Positions 8,305-16,132 of a stretch of DNA of 25,162 bases are shown here, piece after piece. Each line of letters begins with the position of its first letter. The stretch's first letter is position 1. The DNA is from a virus. The notes under the pieces are model-generated. The model had not been told where the DNA came from and did not search any database. It saw nothing but the letters and a program-made list of their open reading frames with translations. The stretch lies in IMG/VR virus record IMGVR_UViG_3300027734_000295, positions 1-25,162 of that record. The stretch is one strand, 5' to 3'. Both the position numbers and the translations under genes were made by a program.

Positions 8305-10740
8305 TTATTTAATTGCCGCTAGTTCTGCATCGTCTGCTGCATCTTGTAATACTAAACCTTTTTGTCCTGTGGTGTATGTATCAATATCACTCCAGACTGC
8401 TACGCGAGATTGGTCAGGTATAGAAGAGTAATCGGCCGCAACGATAATTGGGCTGATATGTCCGTTATCCCATAGGTCTAGCCCTGCTACTTTGTTAGTA
8501 AGTCCAGCGTCATATATGTCATCAAGGAATGCGTAAGCCCCAGCTGTAGCGGTAAATGCGGTTATAACTACTGTTGCGTATCTACTGTCGCTAGAGGTGT
8601 AATTAGCAGTTAGTGTCCACGGCAACCAAGCTCCTGTAGTAGTAGCCATTGTGACAGTATCGTCAGGCGATGCAGTAAGCAAAGTATCTGGTAGATACAA
8701 GGATACGTTTAATACTCCAGAGCTAAATGTGGCATTACGATACAAGTAACCATAGACCTGTACCTGAGATGTAGGGTTAGCAGGTACTTTGAATGTCATT
8801 GCTGCTCCAGCAGTAGAGTTCTCAGGCTTGATTGCTACAGCTAGTGAGCCTGCAGTCCTTACAGTGGTATCTGTTAGTCCTGAACCACTTGACCAGAATG
8901 AGCCCTTATTAGAATACCAGCGGTGAGATGATGAGTTTGTCCCAAAGTCTTGGAATGCTATATCTGAACCATCAAGCTGGTTTAAGTACCCACTTATTAG
9001 AGTGGCAGAGGCAAAGGTACAATCCTTAAATAGTGCGGTGTTGTAGGTGGTAGTAAGAGTTAAGATATCTATCACATTGGTAAATAGCGTTCCAAAATTA
9101 CAATTAGTAAATAATATTGCTACTGCTGAGCTAAAATAAATTCCGTTAGTTCTGGCAGCATTTACTGTGCAGTCCTTAAAAGTAATGTTGTTTGAGCTAC
9201 TAACATATATAGCGGCGATTGCTGCGGTGTTAGAACCATTAGCTCCGTATGAATGGCAATTATCAAAAATTACGTTTGATGAGTTTGTTCTTACTGAGAA
9301 TGATGAACCGCTAACAGCTGCACCTGCTCCTCCAAAATCTAAACAATTGTAAAATGTCTGACCTGAACATGTAAGAGTACCAATGGCAGCGTTCGATGTG
9401 TTGGTACAAAGATTATTATATGCAACTACATCTGTAATTGTAGCGGCGGTAGTACAGCTGTTAATGTTTAATGTATTTCTTGTACCAGCAGAGTTTTGAT
9501 ATAAGACTGCCTTATCCATCGTATCTACGCTTGCAGCTGTGTTCTTAAAGTTAAGTCCGTGTGCTGAGGCTGCACTAGAATATTCCCATCGTGTTAATCC
9601 AAAGTCTGATGTTAATAGAGTGCTTTGTGAATATACTTTATATCCTCTGGTCGTTGTAAGAGGCTTTACGATGCAGTTTCTAGTTAAGTTAGCCATATGT
9701 ACCCCAGCAGCGTGCGTATAGGTCAGAGCGGCTTCTACGCCTCCAGCAGTAGCACTTAGTACAAATGAGGTAGATGAGTTGCGAGTAATGACATATCTTA
9801 TTTCGTTTTGGTTATAGGCAGTAGAAGTACCGATTACTATTTCATCACCAACAGCAGCGTCCCAGCCTGTAGATACAATTAAAGGGCTAGCAGCAGTTCC
9901 AAGTCCTGAAGCGTACTTAGTTGACGCTATATAATCTGCTCCTGTAAATGTAAGCTGACCGCCCCTGTTGCTTCCAGATGTGAAAATACCAAACTCACCG
10001 TTAGTCGTGTTGCAATCTATTGTTAAAGTAGAAACAAGAGCTTTGTTTGAAACATTACCAGACCAGTTAAAACTTCCTGTGCCAGAGCATATGATAGAAC
10101 CTCTAACTGTTAGAGAAGTTGATATTGTAGTGTCTGCTGATACTCCACCACCAGTTCCAACAGTTATAGCTGCTCCCATTGTAACTGCAGTTCCATCTTG
10201 CATCGTCTTATCTGTACCTGAACCAACAACGCTAGCAACAGCCCCAGAGAATACAAGTTGTTTGGCTGTAAGCCCTGAGTTGTGAAAGCCAGCTACCCAT
10301 ACATCATCATTAGCCGCTAAAGCTGAAGCCGTGTTATAAGTTGTAGTTGTCAAAAGAGTTGATGTAGTTGCAGCAAGAACTGTTCCTGATGTACCTCCTG
10401 AGCTATACACTTTAACTCTGTAAGCTGAGGCAGTCAGAGTTGCATAAGTATAAGGTGTTCCAAATCTAGCATAATTCCAGCCAAGCCTAATATCTGCGTT
10501 GTTCATTGTCGCACTGGCTTTTGTAACAGTAGACTCTTGCAATTCAACAATTACGTTAATAGTTGTAGGCAATGCTGAGACGTATACCCAAGCACCTGTA
10601 GCCGCATTGACTAAGTTAGGTGCAGTAAATCCAGCACTAGTAACACCAGCAGCGGTAATGTTCTGTGAAGTGGTAGTTACCGTACCAGTTCCGACGTGAG
10701 TATCATATGACCCAGCAGATACAAAAGTTCTTAATGCCAT
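8305..10740 (-). CDS. Tailspike-like protein with parallel beta-helix
   Basis: An 811-residue protein. Residues about 1-200 are beta-rich, Thr/Ala-rich attachment or accessory domains. Around 295-340 the segment G-D-E-I-V-I-G-T-S followed by S-S-T-S-F-V-L-S-A resembles the capping strands seen in G8/right-handed beta-helix proteins. From about 380 to 600, short repeats such as N-V-I-F-D-N-C-H-S-Y and N-I-T-F-K-D-C-T-V-N stack as in pectate-lyase-like parallel beta helices. The C-terminal 180 residues form further beta domains. Such trimers recognise and often degrade surface polysaccharide. I could not assign catalytic Asp/Glu residues. The start overlaps the preceding stop by TAATG, with GGAG upstream. 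It lies before the adaptor gene, an uncommon place for a spike. Confidence 0.75.
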   Translation of the reverse strand: MALRTFVSAGSYDTHVGTGTVTTTSQNITAAGVTSAGFTAPNLVNAATGAWVYVSALPTTINVIVELQESTVTKASATMNNADIRLGWNYARFGTPYTYATLTASAYRVKVYSSGGTSGTVLAATTSTLLTTTTYNTASALAANDDVWVAGFHNSGLTAKQLVFSGAVASVVGSGTDKTMQDGTAVTMGAAITVGTGGGVSADTTISTSLTVRGSIICSGTGSFNWSGNVSNKALVSTLTIDCNTTNGEFGIFTSGSNRGGQLTFTGADYIASTKYASGLGTAASPLIVSTGWDAAVGDEIVIGTSTAYNQNEIRYVITRNSSTSFVLSATAGGVEAALTYTHAAGVHMANLTRNCIVKPLTTTRGYKVYSQSTLLTSDFGLTRWEYSSAASAHGLNFKNTAASVDTMDKAVLYQNSAGTRNTLNINSCTTAATITDVVAYNNLCTNTSNAAIGTLTCSGQTFYNCLDFGGAGAAVSGSSFSVRTNSSNVIFDNCHSYGANGSNTAAIAAIYVSSSNNITFKDCTVNAARTNGIYFSSAVAILFTNCNFGTLFTNVIDILTLTTTYNTALFKDCTFASATLISGYLNQLDGSDIAFQDFGTNSSSHRWYSNKGSFWSSGSGLTDTTVRTAGSLAVAIKPENSTAGAAMTFKVPANPTSQVQVYGYLYRNATFSSGVLNVSLYLPDTLLTASPDDTVTMATTTGAWLPWTLTANYTSSDSRYATVVITAFTATAGAYAFLDDIYDAGLTNKVAGLDLWDNGHISPIIVAADYSSIPDQSRVAVWSDIDTYTTGQKGLVLQDAADDAELAAIK

Positions 10741-10955
10741 TAGCTTATCTCCGTTCCGACTTCAATATCTTGAGATACTTGATATTCTGCTACAAATGCA
10801 TCTAATCGGCTTTTAATTTCAGCTTGGGCGTTAGATGGTATAGCTTCTACTACTTGGCTAGTTAGAATTGGTGTATCGCCATCTAAGATATCAAACACGA
10901 AATGCTGTGTAAGGTTTAGTGTTAGTTCTGACTTTGAGGTTATTTTTGCTATCAT
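10740..10955 (-). CDS. Small hypothetical protein (71 aa)
   Basis: This 71-residue acidic protein was not recognised as a family. It has an N-terminal beta-like part (K-S-E-L-T-L-N-L-T-Q-H-F-V-F-D-I-L-D-G) and a C-terminal helix (Q-A-E-I-K-S-R-L-D-A-F-V-A-E-Y). The start has a strong AAAGGAG site. It is joined to the tailspike gene by TAATG and follows the 314-residue gene by 15 bases. The coupling suggests a virion component or a chaperone/attachment partner for the tailspike, which is inference. Confidence 0.55.
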   Translation of the reverse strand: MIAKITSKSELTLNLTQHFVFDILDGDTPILTSQVVEAIPSNAQAEIKSRLDAFVAEYQVSQDIEVGTEIS

Positions 10956-10970
10956 TATTTTTACTCCTTT

Positions 10971-11915
10971 CTAAAATGCTGTCGCATAATCTGTATAAGT
11001 TTGACTTGCTCGGTTTGTCCAGGCTGTGGAATAAGCTGATGCCCCTGCTACGTATTCAAACTTCTTAGTTGCTATGGTCTTTCTCATTATATACCAGCCA
11101 CTATCAGATTTTTGAAAGCCGAAGTATTTATAAGTTGCCGTAGCTTCTATATCAGATATGCCCCAAGTCGTAGCACCGCCACTACTGCTTGTTGGTACAT
11201 TGCCAGAAGCATCTAGTTGAACTTGTACGGCTTTGCCGCTTATATCTTTAAATGGAAGTATGTAATTCGGTACTGGGAACTGCAAATTGTTAATAGCTTT
11301 AGTGGTAGCCCTAGTAGCCTCTACTAGTGGGGATAAATTTGTTTCAGGTTGTTCTTTGAGAGTTAACTTAGTTACCTCTTTAGCGACAGACTCTAGGGCT
11401 CTAAGTAATGGTTCCGTGTCAACCTTTTCAGTCGCAATCTTTACATCTGCAGGTTTAACTTCTATACGGGGATCAAATATCGGATTAAGTTCAAGTTTAT
11501 TTATAGCGTCAATTAAAGGTTTAATGTACTTCTGTATCTCAGTAATGTTAGTAATAGTAACGTCTTCAACAGGTTCTGGAGTCTCAGGCATAAACCTAGG
11601 TATATCTTTTATCGCCGTATAGACTTTGTCCATAGCAGAAACAACGTTAGTATCATCATTCTTTTCAGGCTTTAAGACTACGGCTAATCTATCTAACGCT
11701 GATATAACCTTAGACATGTCCCGTGCAGTAGCTATATCATTAATGATATTAACTTTTTGAGGATTGACTCTTTTATCTGAGATTAACTTAACCGTTGAAT
11801 ATTCAACTGCTTTTTTAACCTTATTGCCAACCTCAACTATAGTAGATAGTTCTTCTTTGCGTTCAGCTTCTTCTTTTAACTGAGAGTTATAGGCGTCTAT
11901 TTTTTCTAAATCCAT
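10971..11915 (-). CDS. Helical virion-associated protein with C-terminal beta domain
   Basis: A 314-residue protein. Residues about 1-215 are charged and helical with coiled-coil character (LKEEAERKEELSTIVEV; later I-Q-K-Y-I-K-P-L-I-D-A-I-N-K-L). After a Pro-rich link (F-P-V-P-N-Y-I-L-P-F), the last 95 residues are a compact domain with a W-G-I-S-D-I-E...Y-K-Y-F-G-F-Q-K-S-D-S-G-W-Y-I-M-R-K-T core. I have the impression that this core recurs in phage structural proteins, but I cannot name the family. It begins the tailspike transcript, just after promoter copy d, with only a weak SD (TTAGGT). A fibre shaft or decoration protein is plausible. Confidence 0.5.
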   Translation of the reverse strand: MDLEKIDAYNSQLKEEAERKEELSTIVEVGNKVKKAVEYSTVKLISDKRVNPQKVNIINDIATARDMSKVISALDRLAVVLKPEKNDDTNVVSAMDKVYTAIKDIPRFMPETPEPVEDVTITNITEIQKYIKPLIDAINKLELNPIFDPRIEVKPADVKIATEKVDTEPLLRALESVAKEVTKLTLKEQPETNLSPLVEATRATTKAINNLQFPVPNYILPFKDISGKAVQVQLDASGNVPTSSSGGATTWGISDIEATATYKYFGFQKSDSGWYIMRKTIATKKFEYVAGASAYSTAWTNRASQTYTDYATAF

Positions 11916-11930
11916 GGAATATTTACCTAA

Positions 11931-11955
11931 CGCCCTGACAGGTTAAGTATATCAT
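11931..11955 (-). promoter_or_regulatory. Late promoter element, copy d (before 314-residue protein)
   Basis: Minus strand: TGATATACT with the hexamer at element positions 5-10, identical in phase to the portal copy. It is followed at positions 19-25 by CAGGGCG, a two-base variant of CTGGGTG. The TGA of the extended -10 is also the stop codon of the epimerase gene. No TTGACA-like -35 is visible. Confidence 0.6.
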
Positions 11956-12908
11956 ATGGATTGTAACCATTTAATTAACTTAGTAAATCCCTGTTTAGGT
12001 GTAATTTCTTCTGCAGATCCATAAACTTTATCGTACTTACTGCCGTCTGTCCTGCGTGACATAACACCCATTGGCTTATCTAGCAAGTATTTAAATTTAT
12101 TTCGCAGTTCTAGATCGCCTACTATCTCACAGCACATCTCTGCTATTTGAGTCACGTTGACTTCGGTCTCAGAAGCCACGTTTACAGGCCCTTCATATTT
12201 ATCAGATGATAATATTTTGTATATCCGTTTAACTGCATCATCAATGTAAAGGAATACTCTTTGCTGAGTACCGTCACCCCAGATCTCAATTTCGCTACCA
12301 TCTTTAGATGCCTTTAGTACTTTAGTAGCTATAGCCGTAGGAAACTTCATGCGTTCACCTTCCATCTCTTGGTAGGCACCATATATAGTGTCAAAGATAC
12401 CAACTCTAGCACTAAACGGTGCACGTTCACAAAGTCGTAGCATCATAAGTTTTTCCCAACCGTAACTCATGTCGCAGTTTGCTGGATACATCATGTCTTC
12501 TGTTAATGTAGGACTATCACTCTTATCGTTTAAATGTATTGGATAAATACAAGCGGAAGCAGAAAAGAACATCCTTTTTATTCCATGTTCATCCATTGCT
12601 TTTAAAACGTTAAGGTTTATCTGATGACTATTGATGTACGGATAGTAATCATTGCCTCCGTGGAAGTAACCTACACCTCCCATATCTGCAGCTAGTTGCA
12701 CGACCCAATCTGAATAATATAAAGAGTTATATACGTCTCTATATTCACAAAGATCAGCTACAACGATTTCGTCTGCCTTGCCCCACATGCTTTCTCTGTA
12801 CTCTGGAAAGTCTTTATCAACTGCACGAACCCAGTGACCCTTTTTCTTAAGATAAGCAATTAAATTACAGCCAATAAATCCACCACCGCCTAGTACTGTT
12901 ACTCTCAT
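11952..12908 (-). CDS. GDP-mannose 3,5-epimerase-like NAD-dependent epimerase
   Basis: A 318-residue extended short-chain dehydrogenase. The NAD-binding site is G7-x-x-G10-x-x-G13. The active-site couple is Y149-x-x-x-K153 (YGWEK). It carries features of GDP-mannose 3,5-epimerases: AADMGGVGY at about 73-81, SASACIYP at 116-123 with Cys120, R-V-G-I-F-D-T-I-Y-G, E-G-E-R-M-K188-F-P, and EIWGDGTQQRVFLYIDDAV. In the plant enzyme the equivalent Cys and Lys are the acid/base pair that epimerises C3 and C5, giving GDP-L-galactose. Other GDP- or dTDP-sugar epimerases or reductases remain possible. The start overlaps the preceding glycosyltransferase gene by ATGA and has AAAGG upstream. It is the last gene of the sugar cassette. 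Confidence 0.78.
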   Translation of the reverse strand: MRVTVLGGGGFIGCNLIAYLKKKGHWVRAVDKDFPEYRESMWGKADEIVVADLCEYRDVYNSLYYSDWVVQLAADMGGVGYFHGGNDYYPYINSHQINLNVLKAMDEHGIKRMFFSASACIYPIHLNDKSDSPTLTEDMMYPANCDMSYGWEKLMMLRLCERAPFSARVGIFDTIYGAYQEMEGERMKFPTAIATKVLKASKDGSEIEIWGDGTQQRVFLYIDDAVKRIYKILSSDKYEGPVNVASETEVNVTQIAEMCCEIVGDLELRNKFKYLLDKPMGVMSRRTDGSKYDKVYGSAEEITPKQGFTKLIKWLQSI

Positions 12909-13570
12909 TTCATTACCTTTCGTAGTTTAGTTGCATCGTCCATTCTTTCGCCAGCCATACTAAAATATATATCAGCAGTCTTATCTTCGTTCATGCGTGC
13001 ATATTTTTCTCTGTAAGTATCGTCTAGTTCTGTTTTAGCAAAGTCTGGGTGCATATGCTCTGTTAATATGTCTATGAATATATGACGATCTACAAGCTTT
13101 GCAACGTCGTTTATCCAGGTATCAGAGTAGTCACCAGAGAATACTGGAGGGCATATATAACCTAACGCATTAAACCAGTTCTTATGTACGAAACCATGGG
13201 TACCGTATTTACCGTCGTGTACTGATCCATCTTTACCAAACACGTAGCCAATCTTGTCTTCTAGTTTATCAAAAGTGTTTATGACTTCTCTATCCCAGTG
13301 CTTAGTTCTAAAGACAATATCATCTCCGCAGTACATCATAATGTTATTAGATGCTACTTCTGCACATTTGTTCCACATATCACTTAGCACTATTCGTTCA
13401 CCTTTTATAATCTTCATTGGTACTTTAAGGTTCTTGTAAGTATTGTCATCTTCGTCTATGTACAAAACAAGTTCAATCTCCATTGGTTTTTGTGCAGTTC
13501 TGACAACTGAGTCCCATAATCGTTTAATGTTATGAGGTCTTTTTCTTGTAGGTATAAGTATGCTAATCAT
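12905..13570 (-). CDS. Glycosyltransferase, GT-A fold (GT2-like)
   Basis: A 221-residue protein from the ATG at 13570. It opens with the first strand of a GT-A domain (MISILIPTRKRP), then V-L-Y-I-D-E-D-D, and a metal-binding D-x-D-like motif G82-D83-D84 in N-N-I-M-M-Y-C-G-D-D-I-V-F. Later parts contain G-T-H-G-F-V and a C-terminal helical tail. It should transfer a sugar from a nucleotide donor, but the acceptor is unknown. An upstream in-frame ATG at 13600 would add MDKESPRMAP. I prefer 13570 because it makes an ATGA overlap with the dehydratase stop and begins exactly at strand one. Neither start has a convincing SD, which fits translational coupling. Confidence 0.78.
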   Translation of the reverse strand: MISILIPTRKRPHNIKRLWDSVVRTAQKPMEIELVLYIDEDDNTYKNLKVPMKIIKGERIVLSDMWNKCAEVASNNIMMYCGDDIVFRTKHWDREVINTFDKLEDKIGYVFGKDGSVHDGKYGTHGFVHKNWFNALGYICPPVFSGDYSDTWINDVAKLVDRHIFIDILTEHMHPDFAKTELDDTYREKYARMNEDKTADIYFSMAGERMDDATKLRKVMK

Positions 13571-14562
13571 AGGAGCCATTCTGGGTGATTCTTTGTCCAT
13601 TCTATGGTTGATTTCAGACTTTTTTCAAAGCTGAATGGGGCCACCCACCCCAATTCTTTAAGTTTAGTATTATCTAGTCCATAACGTAGGTCATGTCCAG
13701 GGCGTGATGAGTGAAAATCAACTAACTCATAATGAAGTTCTGCTCCATAAAATTTAGCTATTAATTCAGCCATCTCTAGGTTATTGACTTCTTTTTCACC
13801 AACGATATTAAAACGGTTTAGATCTTCTGCTGGGTATCGAGTAGGAACGACATTCTTTAACAAAAAACATAATGCGTCTGCTTGATTACGCGCATGTAGA
13901 TAATATCGAGATCCTGGTTGTCCGTCTTTGCTAGCGTGAATGGTAACTTTTTCTCCATTGGCAATTTGCTTCATGACTTTCGGTACAAATTTCTCAGGGT
14001 CCTGCATTTCTCCAATAATGTTCATGGTATTGGTGATAACTATTGGAAGGTTGTAGGTTCTCCAGTATGCGTAGCAAATAGCTTCTTGTGCGGCTTTTGA
14101 CGCTGAATACGGATTGCTTGGGCGGTAAGGTTCTCCTTCTTTGTGGTTGTGATCAGTAGCTGGCCCATATACTTCGTCCGTAGATATATGAATAAATTTC
14201 TTTACATTACTTTTTTTGAGCCACTCAAGCATAGTCAAAATAAGCGCAACATTATTCTCGGTAAATTCTCTAGGATCGGTTATTGAGCGGTCTACGTGGC
14301 TCTCTGACGCTATGTTAAGTACATAGTCAACATCTTTTAGTTTTTGTTCAAACTGCTCGCTAAAAGGAACAGTGAGATCATGCCTAATCAATGTTAAACG
14401 GGATAGATCTTGATCACTAAGTTGCTGCGTGATACGATCGGTTTTACCCATGTGCCTGAATGAATCAATACCGATAATCTTCCAGTCAGTCGTCGTTAAC
14501 ACGTGTCGCAGGGTATGACTACCCATAAAACCGCCAATACCAGTAATAAGAACTGTTTTCAT
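13567..14562 (-). CDS. rmlB: dTDP-glucose 4,6-dehydratase-like enzyme
   Basis: A 331-residue extended short-chain dehydrogenase. G8-x-x-G11-x-x-G14 binds NAD. SESHVDRSI (about 86-94), ISTDEVYG with T128-D129-E130, and PYSASKAAQE with Y152 and K156 reproduce the RmlB active site, in which Asp-Glu eliminates water and Tyr-Lys drives hydride transfer. Product in the family: dTDP-4-keto-6-deoxyglucose, precursor of rhamnose, fucosamine and related sugars. The partner genes RmlA, RmlC and RmlD are not in the window, so donor and later steps must come from the host or from unseen genes. It is joined by ATGA overlaps to glycosyltransferases on both sides, with GGAG upstream. GDP-mannose or UDP-sugar dehydratase activity is an alternative. 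Confidence 0.82.
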   Translation of the reverse strand: MKTVLITGIGGFMGSHTLRHVLTTTDWKIIGIDSFRHMGKTDRITQQLSDQDLSRLTLIRHDLTVPFSEQFEQKLKDVDYVLNIASESHVDRSITDPREFTENNVALILTMLEWLKKSNVKKFIHISTDEVYGPATDHNHKEGEPYRPSNPYSASKAAQEAICYAYWRTYNLPIVITNTMNIIGEMQDPEKFVPKVMKQIANGEKVTIHASKDGQPGSRYYLHARNQADALCFLLKNVVPTRYPAEDLNRFNIVGEKEVNNLEMAELIAKFYGAELHYELVDFHSSRPGHDLRYGLDNTKLKELGWVAPFSFEKSLKSTIEWTKNHPEWLL

Positions 14563-15272
14563 TCTAATGTCTCCAAATATTTAAGTTCGTCATCATAACC
14601 ACGGTCATACATAGTTTTCTTGTAATACTCAGGATAATCTTTCCAGTTCTCTTTAGTAGCAAATGTCCAGCTTAGGCGTTCGTCCATATGTCCTACGATC
14701 CAGCCATCGTTCTTTATCTCTCGAGATAGGCGACTATCTTCTTGTGACCTAGAACGTGAGCCTTCCCAAGGAGCTTCGTTATATTTAATGCCTGTTTCAT
14801 ATATTCCACGTTTAATTATATTTGGGCCACCTACACAACCAGGCCATTCAATTACTCCCATGCCGTTATAATAGTTTGGAGTTTTATTCTCTCCACCGTC
14901 AAAGTCTAAGCCAAGCTGACCTAGTCTATCTATATTCTTAAAATAATCAGCTGCTCGTAAATCCCAACCTTTCTCAAAGTGCATATCATTGTCGAGTCGC
15001 ATTAAGTGTGTTGCCTGAGGATATTCCTGTAATCCCTTTTGCCAGCCGATATTTGTAGCTTTTCCTGGATAATAGTTATCTGGATTAAGAATTACTTTAT
15101 TAGCTCTATTACGTGTTACAAGATTCGCAAGATATTCCTTAGTTCCATCGGTAGAGTTGTTGTCTACGATTACTAGATAGTATGGTGTTTGTATAGTAGC
15201 CCACAGACTACGTAGCGTCTTTTTAGTATAGTCTAAACGATTATACGTAATCATCGCTATAAGTAACTTCAT
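14559..15272 (-). CDS. Glycosyltransferase family 2-like protein
   Basis: A 237-residue protein with a classic GT2 start: M-K-L-L-I-A-M-I-T-Y-N-R at 1-12, L-V-I-V-D-N-N-S-T-D-G-T at 33-44, and a D94-N-D96 metal/nucleotide-binding motif in M-R-L-D-N-D-M. After this come P-G-C-V-G-G-P-N-I-I-K-R and Q-E-D-S-R-L-S-R, the usual acceptor-side loop with a candidate catalytic E-D pair. It is a soluble cytoplasmic transferase with no membrane segment. The acceptor cannot be read. The ATG overlaps the preceding glycosyltransferase stop as ATGA and no SD is seen, so it is probably translated by coupling. Confidence 0.85.
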   Translation of the reverse strand: MKLLIAMITYNRLDYTKKTLRSLWATIQTPYYLVIVDNNSTDGTKEYLANLVTRNRANKVILNPDNYYPGKATNIGWQKGLQEYPQATHLMRLDNDMHFEKGWDLRAADYFKNIDRLGQLGLDFDGGENKTPNYYNGMGVIEWPGCVGGPNIIKRGIYETGIKYNEAPWEGSRSRSQEDSRLSREIKNDGWIVGHMDERLSWTFATKENWKDYPEYYKKTMYDRGYDDELKYLETLE

Positions 15273-16132
15273 AGATCTATATCGTTATCGTCAATAATAG
15301 TGAATCTTTTAGCTGGATATGTAGCTAAGCCCTGTGCGACTAGGTTGTCTGCGTGCTTCTGACTAGTAGTTACAGCACCTGTAGGAGTGTCTACTGTAAC
15401 AAGTTTTGTTTTAGCGCCTAACGCAATAGGCTGAGACTGTATAGCTTTTAGTCTCTTGTTCTTTATAATCTTCTTCCACACTTCAATATTATGAGCACCG
15501 TTGTTGCTTCCAGCTTTACCTAAGTTAATAAGTTTTCTTTGAGCTAACTTAATAGGAAGTACTTGTATTATGATTCCAGCTTTCCAAAGTTTAATGCTAA
15601 ACGTTATATCGTGTAGACCATATCCGTCACCTGATTCATTTTTGCTTGCTGTTAGTTTAACTGATTCACCGTAATTTAAGATTGACCAGCGTATCTTATC
15701 TGTAAAATATGGTTCTCTTAAGTTCTCAAAGACTCTTCTTTTAACTAATAAGCAACCAGTACCAGCAAACACTACACGACCGCCTTTATCGTAGAACACA
15801 GAGCCACGGCCATCTTTTGTTACGGGATAGTCACAGGTAATGACGTTTACATCTGCATCTAACATCTCTTGCAATACATTCGGTGGTAATACCATATCGT
15901 CTTCTATGTACCAAAAGTGAGTTACCTCTTCGTCTATAATCGCTCTGTTCGTTGGCCTAATAAAGCACTCAGGTATAGGTTTACCGTGTGAGAAAAATAT
16001 CTTGTGTGGTATACCTTTTAAGTTTTGCAGTATTTCATCTGCAGTTTCAGAAAACATTAAACCACGTGATGGTAATATTACTCCTACTTTTATGCCTTTA
16101 GGTATCTTGTGCCAAGTTTTATTTAACGACAT
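15269..16132 (-). CDS. Glycosyltransferase-like protein, copy 2 of tandem pair
   Basis: A 287-residue protein from the ATG at 16132. It shares with its upstream neighbour the block V-I-L-P-S-R-G-L-M-F-S-E-T, the metal-binding E-D-D-M-V-L-P, Y-G-L-H-D, and QRKLINLGKAGSNNGAHNI. The EDD motif and strand-one pattern indicate a GT-A glycosyltransferase fold. The copy has its own C-terminal tail of about 60 residues (T-K-L-V-T-V-D-T-P-T-G-A...). An earlier ATG at 16150 would add six residues. I chose 16132 because GGGAG lies eight bases before it. The gene overlaps the end of the first copy by 14 bases. Donor and acceptor are unknown. Confidence 0.75.
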   Translation of the reverse strand: MSLNKTWHKIPKGIKVGVILPSRGLMFSETADEILQNLKGIPHKIFFSHGKPIPECFIRPTNRAIIDEEVTHFWYIEDDMVLPPNVLQEMLDADVNVITCDYPVTKDGRGSVFYDKGGRVVFAGTGCLLVKRRVFENLREPYFTDKIRWSILNYGESVKLTASKNESGDGYGLHDITFSIKLWKAGIIIQVLPIKLAQRKLINLGKAGSNNGAHNIEVWKKIIKNKRLKAIQSQPIALGAKTKLVTVDTPTGAVTTSQKHADNLVAQGLATYPAKRFTIIDDNDIDL

